Part shown: positions 35,264-43,459 of the stretch, piece by piece
Position numbering within the stretch: the first letter of the stretch is position 1
How the letters are laid out: every line of letters starts with the position of its first letter
Notes under the pieces: model-generated
Databases searched by the model: none
What the model saw: only the letters and a program-made list of their open reading frames with translations
Told to the model about the DNA's origin: nothing
Made by a program: the position numbers and the translations under genes
Assembly (NCBI GenBank): GCA_001563305.1
Contig: CP013703.1
Coordinates: 620,001 to 684,000 of the forward strand
Length of the DNA stretch: 64,000 nt
Direction: 5' to 3'
Source of the DNA: a methanogenic archaeon mixed culture ISO4-G1
GTDB lineage: Archaea > Thermoplasmatota > Thermoplasmata > Methanomassiliicoccales > Methanomethylophilaceae

Positions 35264-36646
35264 ATGACCGCCAACAGATACGTGGACATATTCGAATCCT
35301 ACAACCGCTTCGCCACGGGTGACAAGATCCAGGAGAAGGATTGGGATTACGGCATCGTCCCGTATAACGCCTCGCTGATGAAGAAGCGCTACGACATCGA
35401 TTTCGACGGTCAGATAATCCCCGAGGACCAGGACCTGGTCGACCGTCTGTTCCTTGCAGGAGTGGACATGCTCCTGACGTGCGGCGTCTACAACATCTCC
35501 ACCGGCACGCGCATGAGGCTCACCGAGGACGAGATCTACGAGGGCCTGAAGATGGCCCCCAAGAAGCTTAAGATCGGCGATGGGAAGGATGCGGTGGACT
35601 GCGTGGCACGCAGGGGAAACGCTCCCTTCAAGCCGATCATCGAGGGCGGACCGACCGGTGCGCCCGTATCCGAGGACATCTATTCGCTTCTCATCGGATC
35701 CTATGCGCAGGAGCCCATGGTGGACTGCATCGTGAGCGGTGTGTTGGACACGGTCAAGGGATATCCCGCGGTCAAGAACACCCCCTGGGAGATTATGGCC
35801 GCAATGATGGAGCTCACATACGTCCACAACGCGCTGTACTCGGCCGGAAGGCCGGGGATGGGCATATAGGGACCGCAGACCCCCCTCACATCGCAGGGAC
35901 GCATCGTCGCGAACCTCCACGAGCAGACCGGGATGAAGCATTCCGACCTCCATGAATGCTCGCAGCTCAACGAGCTAAAGGTCGACACATCTTTGATGAA
36001 CATGGTCGCTGCCTGGCACATGTCGGGCGACAACATCCTGATAGAGCAGATGCCGATCGTCGGCGGATACAGCGGAGGCGTGGAGGAGACCGCGATCTGC
36101 GACGTCGCCACCACGCTCTGTTCGTTCGCCATGCTCGACGCGGACATCCATCTGGGAGGACCAATCCACATCAGGTGGGGTACCACCACCAGCAGGGAAT
36201 CCCTGCAGGTCGCAGCGCACACCGCGATGGCAATCGACACCAACACAGACGTCCTCCTGGCGAATCAGTTCTACGCCATGGCCGGACCCTGCACCGAGAT
36301 GAACCTCATGGAGATCGCCGCCCAGGCGATGTGCGACACCGCGTCCGGAAGGGAACTCCTCTCCGGAGTGGCATCCGCCAAAGGGGTCATCAAGAACAAG
36401 GTCACAGGGATGGAGGCGAGGATGATGGGAGAGGCCTCCATGGCGACATGCGGCATGGATGTGCAAGAGGTCAACCAGATAGTTGACAGGATAGTGTCGT
36501 CCTATGAGAAGCAGTACGGCTCCCTGCCGAAATCCAAGACGTTCCAGGAATGTTACGATCTGGACCGTCTGTATCCGACGGACGAGTACATCCAGGTCTA
36601 CGACAAGGCCCTGAATTCCCTGTCCAACTGCGGAATAGATTTCTGA
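35264..36646 (+). CDS. mtmB: Monomethylamine methyltransferase with pyrrolysine
   Basis: The frame runs from ATG 35264 through TAG at 35867-35869 to TGA 36646, 460 codons. The amber codon is codon 202 in the context GRPGMGI-O-GPQTPL, exactly the Pyl202 context known for MtmB. MtmB transfers the methyl group of monomethylamine to its corrinoid protein MtmC. Family blocks include 'GGPTGAPVSEDIYSLLIGSY', 'HLGGPIHIRWGTTTSRESLQ', 'AGPCTEMNLMEIAAQAM' and 'TASGRELLSGVASAKGV'. Start 35264 matches family N-termini (MTANRYVDIF); an in-frame ATG at 35231 is possible. A standard gene caller would split it in two. Confidence 0.95.
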
Positions 36647-36754
36647 ACCTATTGGTTTTTAGTGATGATATTGTATTCCATGAGTTGATATATTATTGCA
36701 ATTTGTTGAATAAATGCTGACAAAATTCATATAATCATATGAATATTATCAATT

Positions 36755-37042
36755 ATGCCTCAGACAAGCATCACGTTGAGAACGGAATCCGAGTTCAAAG
36801 AGCAATGCGATGCACTGTTTTCAAGATTCGGGATATCCACGATAGCAGCGATCAATATGTTCCTTCATCAGGCTGTGATGGAGCAGGCCATTCCATTCAA
36901 AATAGAGGTCAAAGAGGATCATCTTGCACGTACTGTGTCAAAACTGCCTGAAGCGGGAAGGCTCGATTCGAAAACGGGGTTGTATGTTCTCCCGAAAGAG
37001 TGGGACAATCCTGAGGACGACATCTATGACAAGCTCATCTGA
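36755..37042 (+). CDS. RelB/DinJ-family antitoxin
   Basis: A 95-aa protein: N-terminal ribbon-helix-helix of RelB/DinJ type (TSITLRTESEFKEQCDALFS, then 'FGISTIAAINMFLHQAVMEQ'), with a C-terminal toxin-binding tail 'LPKEWDNPEDDIYDKL'. It is preceded by A/T-rich sequence with a CATATAATCATATG palindrome-like stretch (about 36727-36741) that could be promoter plus autoregulatory operator. It overlaps the toxin gene by 17 bases. Confidence 0.8.
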   Translation: MPQTSITLRTESEFKEQCDALFSRFGISTIAAINMFLHQAVMEQAIPFKIEVKEDHLARTVSKLPEAGRLDSKTGLYVLPKEWDNPEDDIYDKLI

Positions 37043-37364
37043 TTTTGTCCGTTGGGATATATGGATCGCAAAGGTCGGGTTCGAGGATCAAGACGGTTTC
37101 AAGGTCCGTCCTGTACTGATCATAGATGGAACAAGCTGCTGTGTACTCTCTCTGAAGATAACGTCTCATGTTCCCAGGGAGGGGTATGATGGTGAGTACC
37201 AGATCATCGAATGGAAAGAAGCCGGACTGATGAAGCCATCGACCATCCGTATCACCAAACGGCTTTCTCTTCCGACCGATTCATTCTTGAAGAGAATCGG
37301 CAGACTGATGCCGCTAGATTGCGAGAATGTTTCTAAGATTTACAGTGAGATGTTCCCTGAATAA
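37026..37364 (+). CDS. PemK/MazF-like toxin
   Basis: A 112-aa protein from ATG 37026: 'WDIWIAKVGFEDQDGFKVRP' followed by VLII, the N-terminal beta-barrel signature of PemK/MazF-like mRNA interferases, with 'LSLPTDSFLKRIGRLMP' matching the C-terminal helix region. It overlaps the antitoxin gene, in the usual antitoxin-first order. Pairing a RelB-type antitoxin with a MazF-like toxin is less usual than RelB-RelE. It ends in TAA and sits between mtmB and tRNA-Pyl. Confidence 0.75.
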   Translation: MTSSSDFVRWDIWIAKVGFEDQDGFKVRPVLIIDGTSCCVLSLKITSHVPREGYDGEYQIIEWKEAGLMKPSTIRITKRLSLPTDSFLKRIGRLMPLDCENVSKIYSEMFPE

Positions 37365-37536
37365 CCAGATCGTAGCTGTCATCTAAGATAGTCACAGCCT
37401 TCATTTTATACGAGTACTGGGATACACTGAACCATGTAGGCGTAGACGTGCTGCCCCAAGTTCGGAAACGGTGTCGTAGCAGATGCCATGCTATCCGTCA
37501 ACTGAATGGTCAGGCAGCCTATATGCTTAATGTTGT

Positions 37537-37580
37537 GTATATAAAGGACATCGGATTTTTTCGATAAATTTATATATCAA
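37537..37580 (+). promoter_or_regulatory. TATA elements upstream of tRNA-Pyl
   Basis: TTTATATATC (about 37570-37579) is centred 26-27 bases before the tRNA 5' end, the expected archaeal position. A second TATA-like TATATAAAG lies at 37537-37545. The rest of the gap from 37365 holds nothing I can identify. Confidence 0.6.
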
Positions 37581-37601
37581 ACTGAAACTCTATCAACCGT
37601 T

Positions 37602-37672
37602 GGAGGGCGCTCCGGCGAGCAAACGGGTCTCTAAAACCTGTAAGCGGGGTTCGACCCCCCGGCCTTTCGCCA
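37602..37672 (+). tRNA. pylT: tRNA-Pyl (anticodon CTA)
   Basis: Folds as a pyrrolysine tRNA of the truncated-PylS lineage. Acceptor GGAGGGC pairs with GCCTTTC (two G-U). The D stem GCTC/GAGC follows directly with a 4-base loop and no connecting base. The anticodon stem is ACGGGT/ACCTGT (6 bp) with loop CTCTAAA and anticodon CTA at 37631-37633. The T arm is CGGGG-TTCGACC-CCCCG, discriminator G, and CCA is encoded. It closely resembles the Methanomethylophilus alvus tRNA. A flanking inverted repeat (ACCGTTG 37596-37602 / CAACGGT 37674-37680) could extend the acceptor stem of the precursor. Confidence 0.95.
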
Positions 37673-37687
37673 TCAACGGTAGATATC

Positions 37688-38509
37688 ATGGTTGTCAAGT
37701 TCACCGATTCCCAGATCCAGCACCTAATGGAGTATGGGGACAATGATTGGTCGGAGGCAGAGTTCGAGGATGCCGCCGCCAGGGATAAGGAATTCTCATC
37801 ACAGTTCTCCAAACTGAAATCCGCCAACGATAAGGGCCTCAAGGATGTCATCGCCAACCCGCGCAACGACCTCACCGACCTGGAGAACAAGATCAGGGAG
37901 AAGCTTGCAGCCAGGGGTTTCATTGAAGTTCACACGCCCATATTCGTTTCAAAGAGCGCCCTCGCCAAGATGACGATCACCGAGGACCACCCGCTGTTCA
38001 AGCAGGTGTTCTGGATCGACGACAAGCGTGCGCTCAGGCCCATGCACGCAATGAACCTGTACAAGGTCATGAGGGAGCTCAGGGACCACACGAAGGGTCC
38101 GGTCAAGATCTTCGAGATCGGCTCCTGCTTCAGGAAGGAGTCCAAGAGCTCCACCCACCTCGAGGAGTTCACGATGCTGAACCTGGTGGAGATGGGCCCC
38201 GACGGGGATCCGATGGAGCATCTGAAGATGTACATCGGGGACATCATGGACGCCGTCGGCGTCGAATATACCACATCCCGCGAGGAGTCCGACGTGTACG
38301 TCGAGACCCTCGACGTGGAGATCAACGGTACGGAGGTCGCTTCCGGAGCGGTCGGACCTCACAAGCTGGATCCGGCACACGACGTCCACGAGCCGTGGGC
38401 AGGGATCGGATTCGGACTGGAGCGCCTGCTCATGCTGAAGAACGGCAAAAGCAACGCCAGGAAGACAGGCAAGAGCATCACGTATCTGAACGGATACAAA
38501 CTGGACTGA
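37688..38509 (+). CDS. pylS: Pyrrolysyl-tRNA synthetase, N-terminally truncated type
   Basis: A 273-aa class II synthetase comprising the catalytic domain only; the N-terminal tRNA-binding domain of Methanosarcina PylS is absent and no separate pylSn is nearby. Motif 2 region is 'FEIGSCFRKESKSSTHLEEF', the substrate pocket 'MLNLVEMG' carries the Asn and Val seen in the M. alvus enzyme, and motif 3 is 'GIGFGLERLLML'. It charges tRNA-Pyl with pyrrolysine for amber decoding. It starts 15 bases after the tRNA CCA end, so tRNA and pylSBCD are probably one transcript. Confidence 0.96.
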   Translation: MVVKFTDSQIQHLMEYGDNDWSEAEFEDAAARDKEFSSQFSKLKSANDKGLKDVIANPRNDLTDLENKIREKLAARGFIEVHTPIFVSKSALAKMTITEDHPLFKQVFWIDDKRALRPMHAMNLYKVMRELRDHTKGPVKIFEIGSCFRKESKSSTHLEEFTMLNLVEMGPDGDPMEHLKMYIGDIMDAVGVEYTTSREESDVYVETLDVEINGTEVASGAVGPHKLDPAHDVHEPWAGIGFGLERLLMLKNGKSNARKTGKSITYLNGYKLD

Positions 38510-38518
38510 GGTAAGGAC

Positions 38519-39574
38519 ATGATAGAGGACACGATCCAGAAGGCCGAGGGAACAGGCAAGCTCACGGTCGACGAGATAGAGCAGCTGATGTCGATCACCG
38601 ACAAGAACGAGATGGAGGAGCTCTTCGCCGCGGCCAGGAGGGTCAGGGAGAAGGAGTTCGGGAAGAAGATATTCACCTACGGGTTCGTGTACTTCTCAAC
38701 CTACTGCAGGAACAACTGCTCGTTCTGCATCTTCAGGCACTCCAACGACGAGCTGGGAAGATACAGGAAGAGCGTGGAGGAGATCGTCCAGCTGTCAGCC
38801 GCGCTGCAGGACAGCGGAATCAACCTCTCGGACCTCACGATGGGTGAGGACCCGTACATGATAGCGAACGATTACGAGAAGTTCCTCGAGATCGTCTCCG
38901 CTGTAAAGGACCAGGTCGGTATCAGCATCATGGCCTCCCCCGGTGCGATGCCCCAGCACATGTTCACAAAGGTCAGGGATGCGGGAGCCGACTTCTACGC
39001 CTGCTATCAGGAGACGTACAACAGGAATCTCTTCGAATCGCTGAGGCTCAACCAGAGCTTCGACGACCGCAGGAACCAGAAGATCTGGGCCATGCAGGCC
39101 GGGCTGCTCGCCGAGGACGGTATGATGATCGGTCTCGGGGAGAACGTCAGGGACAGGGCGGAGACCATCGCCGAGATGAGCTCCCTCGGATGCGGCCAGA
39201 TCAGGGCGATGACATTCGTCCCCCAGCCCAACACACCGATGCAGGACTACGTCCAGTACGATTCTACCGACGAGCTGAAGGCCATCGCGGTCATGAGGCT
39301 GGTCAACCATGACATCCTCATCCCCTGTAGCCTCGACGTCGAGGGATTCGCGGGATTCAACAGCAGGCTCGATGCGGGAGCGAACGTCATCACGTCTATC
39401 ATCCCGCCCAGCAAGAACCTGGCAGGAGTGGCGCAGCACGAGATGGACATCGAGAACGGGAACCGTTCCGTCGCCCATGTGATGGAGATGCTCGACAAGA
39501 AGGGTCTCCGTCATGCGACCGACGCCGAATACAGAGCACACCTCTCGGCCCACAGGCCCAAGAGGGTGGCCTGA
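38519..39574 (+). CDS. pylB: Methylornithine synthase (radical SAM)
   Basis: A 351-aa radical SAM enzyme converting L-lysine to 3-methyl-D-ornithine, the first step of pyrrolysine synthesis. The CX3CX2C cluster motif is in YFSTYCRNNCSFCIFRHS (~60-76). The TIM-barrel resembles biotin synthase, with 'LTMGEDPYMI' and 'GLGENVRDRAETIAEMSSLG'. It lies 10 bases after pylS, and its stop overlaps the pylC start (TGATG). Confidence 0.95.
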   Translation: MIEDTIQKAEGTGKLTVDEIEQLMSITDKNEMEELFAAARRVREKEFGKKIFTYGFVYFSTYCRNNCSFCIFRHSNDELGRYRKSVEEIVQLSAALQDSGINLSDLTMGEDPYMIANDYEKFLEIVSAVKDQVGISIMASPGAMPQHMFTKVRDAGADFYACYQETYNRNLFESLRLNQSFDDRRNQKIWAMQAGLLAEDGMMIGLGENVRDRAETIAEMSSLGCGQIRAMTFVPQPNTPMQDYVQYDSTDELKAIAVMRLVNHDILIPCSLDVEGFAGFNSRLDAGANVITSIIPPSKNLAGVAQHEMDIENGNRSVAHVMEMLDKKGLRHATDAEYRAHLSAHRPKRVA

Positions 39575-40734
39575 TGCGGATCGCGATCGTCGGAGGGGCG
39601 CTCCAGGGAATGGAAGCCGTCCTGCTGGCGAGGAAGGCCGGTTACGAGAGCGTCGTCATCGACAGGAAGAAGGATGCCCCGGCGTTGTCGCTGTGCGATG
39701 TGCCAGTTGTGTTGGATCCGTGCAAGGATCCCGAGGGTGCGCTGAAGATATTCAGGACGTGCGACGCCGTCATCCCGGCATGCGAGGAGATGGAGCTCCT
39801 CGAGACACTGGAGAGGATGAAGGACGACATGGGGTGCCCTCTGCTGTTCGATCTCGATTCATACAGGGTCTCCAGTTCCAAGACTAGATCCAACGAGATC
39901 ATGCATTCATTGGGAGTGCCGATCCCGCAGCCGTGGCCGCAGTGCGGATTCCCGGCGATAGTGAAGCCGTCATCCCAGAGCGGAAGCCTGGGTGTATCCG
40001 TGGCATACGACCAGGAAGGTCTGGAGAAGGGCCTGGAGATAGTCAAAGGGCTCAATGACGAGCCAGTTATTCAGGAGTTCGTTCACGGGAAGAGTGTATC
40101 CGTCGAGGTCATTGGGAACGGCACGACCGCCAGGTCCTACATCACCACCGAGGTTTGCCTGGATTCCAACTACGACTGCAAGATGATCAGGTGCAACCCG
40201 AACATCATGTCCAAGGAACTGTGCGACTCATTCGGGGAGATGGGTGTAAAAACAGCCGAGAGGATCGGACTGAAGGCGCTCATGGACGTGGAAGCGATCC
40301 TAACACCGAAGGGACTGAGGGTGTTGGAGATTGATGCCAGGATCCCAAGTCAGACGCCCGCGGCCATCCAGGCGGCGACTGGTGTGAACCTCCTCGAGGA
40401 GCTGGTCACGACCGCCCTCGGGAATCCGGCCGACAGGAAGCCCGACAACGGATGCTCCGTCTACAGGCACGTCCACTACAGGGACGGTGTCCTCCGCTCA
40501 TGCGGAGAGAAGGAGTTCGGACACCTCAGGAATCCGAGCTTCGGAAACGGTCTGTTCGGCTCGGACGATTCGATTTCGGACTATGTGCCAGGCAAGAACG
40601 AGTGGTACGCAGTCTTCATTTCCAAGGGATGTACGGAGGAAGAGGCCGACAGGAAGGCCGCCGACGTCATTTCAAACATCTTGAACGAATTAGGATTGAG
40701 AGAATTCATTGACGGAAAACCGGAGCTGATCTGA
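39574..40734 (+). CDS. pylC: 3-methylornithine-L-lysine ligase
   Basis: A 386-aa ATP-grasp enzyme joining methylornithine to lysine. It has an N-terminal Rossmann-like region 'MRIAIVGGALQGMEAVLLAR', ATP-grasp sequences 'PAIVKPSSQSGSLGVSVAYD' and 'PVIQEFVHGKSVSVEVIG', and metal-site 'LRVLEIDARIPSQTPAA'. It is the third gene of the operon, overlapping both neighbours by one base. Confidence 0.95.
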   Translation: MRIAIVGGALQGMEAVLLARKAGYESVVIDRKKDAPALSLCDVPVVLDPCKDPEGALKIFRTCDAVIPACEEMELLETLERMKDDMGCPLLFDLDSYRVSSSKTRSNEIMHSLGVPIPQPWPQCGFPAIVKPSSQSGSLGVSVAYDQEGLEKGLEIVKGLNDEPVIQEFVHGKSVSVEVIGNGTTARSYITTEVCLDSNYDCKMIRCNPNIMSKELCDSFGEMGVKTAERIGLKALMDVEAILTPKGLRVLEIDARIPSQTPAAIQAATGVNLLEELVTTALGNPADRKPDNGCSVYRHVHYRDGVLRSCGEKEFGHLRNPSFGNGLFGSDDSISDYVPGKNEWYAVFISKGCTEEEADRKAADVISNILNELGLREFIDGKPELI

Positions 40735-41543
40735 TGACTAGACTAACACCCGACCTTATCGAAGGGGTCCCTGACGACAAGATGGACCTCGATGACAAAC
40801 TGATGCACATGTGCGGCAAGACCGTGAAGCAGCTCGCTCTCGAGGGAGCCGGAGTGGACCACGACGTGGACTTCTCCAAATTCAGGGTCGCCTGCGTCCC
40901 CATAACGTCAGGGATGGGTGTCATCTCGGGATTCTCCAAGTCGGTGGATGCCATCATTAGAAGGCTGGGCATGCAGAGCTACGTCACCGAGGGGACCGAT
41001 GTCAACGGATTCGACGAGGCCATACTGGACGGCGTGGACATGATCATGATGGCCGACGACATCAAGTTCGTCGCGTACAACGTCCATGCGGCCAAGACCA
41101 CCAACAACTCATGGGGGACCGCCATGGGTTATTCCGTCGCTTTGAAGAACGCCGCAGGCGGTGTGGACGGGAAGGACGTGCTCGTCATCGGGGCCGGTCG
41201 CGTAGGTACCGAAGCTGCGAAGATCCTCAAGGGCTGGGGAGCGAACGTCTCCGTCACGGACATCAAGTTCGATAAGGCACTGGCACTTCAGGAGGAGATT
41301 GGTGTGAAGGCGTTGCAGGACGTCGAATCCGCACTGGCCGCACACAAGTACATCCTGAACGCCGCACCGGCCATATTCCCGGGGAGGCTCATCCAGGAGG
41401 GTGCCGTCGTCTCGACCCCCGGTGTCCCCCACTACTTCGACGAGGAGGCGAGGGGGAAGGCGAAGGCCATCATCCACGATCCCCTCGAGATCGGGACCGC
41501 AATGATGGCGGTCAACAGTGCCATGTACTCGTTCAGGCACTGA
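40734..41543 (+). CDS. pylD: Pyrrolysine synthase (dehydrogenase)
   Basis: A 269-aa NAD-dependent enzyme that oxidises lysine-methylornithine and closes the pyrroline ring. The Rossmann motif is 'VLVIGAGRVGTEAAKILKGW' (~143-162), with helix 1 region 'DKMDLDDKLMHMCGKTVKQL' typical of PylD. It is the last gene of the cassette and is followed by a hairpin terminator. Confidence 0.95.
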   Translation: MTRLTPDLIEGVPDDKMDLDDKLMHMCGKTVKQLALEGAGVDHDVDFSKFRVACVPITSGMGVISGFSKSVDAIIRRLGMQSYVTEGTDVNGFDEAILDGVDMIMMADDIKFVAYNVHAAKTTNNSWGTAMGYSVALKNAAGGVDGKDVLVIGAGRVGTEAAKILKGWGANVSVTDIKFDKALALQEEIGVKALQDVESALAAHKYILNAAPAIFPGRLIQEGAVVSTPGVPHYFDEEARGKAKAIIHDPLEIGTAMMAVNSAMYSFRH

Positions 41544-41555
41544 AACCTATTCATT

Positions 41556-41575
41556 ATCCTCTCGAAAGAGAGGAT
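41556..41575 (+). terminator. Terminator of the pyl operon
   Basis: Perfect 8-bp stem ATCCTCTC-GAAA-GAGAGGAT starting 13 bases after the pylD stop. Confidence 0.75.
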
Positions 41576-41642
41576 GTCCAATCCTTTCCATACCTAGTTT
41601 TATAAATCAGTTCATAGGTTAAGGGCGACTGGAGATATCTCT

Positions 41643-42704
41643 ATGAAGAAGATTCAGGTAGCGATCCTCGGTGCAACGGGAATGATCGGACAGAGGTTCA
41701 TCCAGATGCTGGAGGACCACCCGTACTTCGAGATCGAGGGAATGTACGCTTCCGAGAGGTCGGAAGGAAAGAAACTGGCGGAAGTGCTGAAGGTCAGGGA
41801 CCACGTCTACAAGGACGAGACCATGGAGACCAAGATCCAGGTCATGGATCTGAAGAAGATCTCCAAGAACTGCAAGATCGCATTCAGCGGAATCCCCTCG
41901 GACCTTGCCGGACCCACCGAGACCGAGCTCGCAGAGATGGGTGTCGGAGTCTTCACCAACGCGGGTTCCCACAGGATGGACGAGCATGTGCCCATCATCA
42001 TCCCCGAGGTCAACCCGGATCAGTTCGAGTCCATCAAGGACCAGCCCACTTACGCCAACGGAGGATTCATCGTAACCAACGCCAACTGCTCCTCCACCGG
42101 TATCGCCGCACCCCTCGCGGCGATGGACAAGGCATTCGGCCTCAAGCAGGTCTTCGTCTCCACCTACCAGGCACTGTCCGGTGCCGGATATCCCGGAGTC
42201 CCCTCGCTCGACGCGGTAGGGAATGTAGTCCCTTTCATCAGCCACGAGGAGGAGAAGATGGAGTCCGAGCTCGCCAAGATGCTCGGGACCTACTCCAACG
42301 GCAAGTTCAACTACGCCGGGTTCAAGGTCATGGCCAACTGTGCCAGGGTACCCGTCGTCGACGGTCACCTCGAGTCCCTCGTGCTCGACATGGAGAAGCA
42401 GCCCACCCTCGAGGAGCTCGAGAAGTGCCTCGTGGACTTCCGCGGCGAGCCTCAGAAGCTCAACCTGCCCTCCGCTCCCGTGCAGCCGATCATCGTCAGG
42501 CACGAGGAGAACAGGCCCCAGCCCGTCTTCGACGCGATGGCGGGAACCCCCGCTCGCGCAAGGGGAATGGCCGTCACCATCGGAAGGCTCAGAAAGAGCA
42601 ACGGATACTACAAGGCGTTCGCCATGTCCCACAACACCCTCAGGGGCGGTGCGGGAGGATCCGTCCTCAACGCAGAGCTGGCGGTCGCCAAGAAGATCAT
42701 CTGA
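41643..42704 (+). CDS. asd: Aspartate-semialdehyde dehydrogenase
   Basis: A 353-aa enzyme of the archaeal/fungal-type ASADH family. It has an NADP-binding N-terminus 'VAILGATGMIGQRFIQMLED', catalytic Cys in 'VTNANCSSTGIAAPLAA' (~143), and 'RVPVVDGHLESLVLDMEK' with the active-site His. It makes L-aspartate semialdehyde for Thr, Met and Lys synthesis; lysine also feeds pyrrolysine. It has its own TATA (TTTTATAAA, about 41598-41606) and a following terminator. Confidence 0.93.
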   Translation: MKKIQVAILGATGMIGQRFIQMLEDHPYFEIEGMYASERSEGKKLAEVLKVRDHVYKDETMETKIQVMDLKKISKNCKIAFSGIPSDLAGPTETELAEMGVGVFTNAGSHRMDEHVPIIIPEVNPDQFESIKDQPTYANGGFIVTNANCSSTGIAAPLAAMDKAFGLKQVFVSTYQALSGAGYPGVPSLDAVGNVVPFISHEEEKMESELAKMLGTYSNGKFNYAGFKVMANCARVPVVDGHLESLVLDMEKQPTLEELEKCLVDFRGEPQKLNLPSAPVQPIIVRHEENRPQPVFDAMAGTPARARGMAVTIGRLRKSNGYYKAFAMSHNTLRGGAGGSVLNAELAVAKKII

Positions 42705-42713
42705 AAACCACAG

Positions 42714-42730
42714 CGGGGGAGAACCCCGCA
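42714..42730 (+). terminator. Terminator after asd
   Basis: GCGGGG-GAGAA-CCCCGC followed by ATCTTTCT. It overlaps the 39-base gap before the SMR genes, so the SMR pair may rely on read-through or a promoter within asd. Confidence 0.7.
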
Positions 42731-42743
42731 TCTTTCTGATAAC

Positions 42744-43079
42744 ATGGGACTGGTCGGACTCGCATGGGTCGTTTTCGGCGGACTGCTGGAACCCGTATGG
42801 GTCATCGCCATCAAGAAGTACGGCGAGAACAAGAGCCTGTTCTGGCTCGCAGTCGGCATCATCTTCATCTACGTCAGCCCCATGTGCATCGCGTTCGGAA
42901 TGGCCGACGGTCTCTCTGTCGGGATAGCCTACTCCCTGTGGACGGGGATGGGCGCCGTGTTCACGACCATACTGGGCGTGCTCCTGTTCAAGGAGAAGCT
43001 GGACCGCATCAAGATCCTGCTGGTGTCGATGATCATCATCGGCGTCGTCGGATTGGAACTCTCGTCGGTGATAGGATGA
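42744..43079 (+). CDS. SMR-family transporter subunit 1
   Basis: A 111-aa four-TM small multidrug resistance (SMR) protein. The essential membrane Glu lies in TM1 ('GGLLEPVWVIAIKKYG'); TM4 is 'KILLVSMIIIGVVGLELSSV'. The 'LEPVWVIAIKKY' motif resembles SugE/Gdx guanidinium exporters more than EmrE. Its stop overlaps the next SMR gene, so the two likely form a heterodimer (as YkkCD/EbrAB). The substrate is inferred from family only. Confidence 0.85.
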   Translation: MGLVGLAWVVFGGLLEPVWVIAIKKYGENKSLFWLAVGIIFIYVSPMCIAFGMADGLSVGIAYSLWTGMGAVFTTILGVLLFKEKLDRIKILLVSMIIIGVVGLELSSVIG

Positions 43080-43405
43080 ACGCCGCTTGGCTGCTGATAT
43101 TCGTGGGCGGCATATTCGAGACCGTCTGGGCCACGACCATGAGCTTCAGCGATTGCTACACCGATATGTTCTGGACCGTAGCCACGATGCTGCTGATCCC
43201 GATCAGCGTCATCTTCCTCTACGCGGCACTGAAGAGAGGCCTTCCTACAGGCCCGGCATACTCCGTCTGGGTCGGCATTGGCGCAGTGGGCGCTGTCATC
43301 GTCAGCATCTGGATGGGGAAGGCCCCGAACCTCATGGGATTCTTCTTCCTCGGCATACTCATCGCGGGCATCATCGGGCTCAATCTAGTGTCCGAGGACT
43401 CGTGA
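43076..43405 (+). CDS. SMR-family transporter subunit 2
   Basis: A 109-aa four-TM SMR protein with TM1 Glu in 'VGGIFETVWATTMSF', 'RGLPTGPAYSVWVGIGAVGA' in TM3, and a final TM ending GLNLVSEDS. ATG 43076 overlaps the stop of subunit 1 by 4 bases (ATGA). It is probably the obligate partner of subunit 1 in a proton-coupled exporter. Confidence 0.85.
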   Translation: MNAAWLLIFVGGIFETVWATTMSFSDCYTDMFWTVATMLLIPISVIFLYAALKRGLPTGPAYSVWVGIGAVGAVIVSIWMGKAPNLMGFFFLGILIAGIIGLNLVSEDS

Positions 43406-43459
43406 CGGCTCGCGCCGAAATTTATATAATTTATTTTTATAGCACCCGTAGGGACACAA

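Noticed and set aside
35867-35869. mtmB as a pseudogene broken by a stop codon
   Set aside because: The TAG is at codon 202 in the canonical MtmB pyrrolysine context, the frame is intact on both sides, and the Pyl machinery is encoded nearby.
36747-37364. Toxin-antitoxin and tRNA region as an integrated element boundary
   Set aside because: No integrase, no direct repeat of the tRNA 3' end and no composition break beyond the small TA genes were seen; the tRNA is intact and in its operon.
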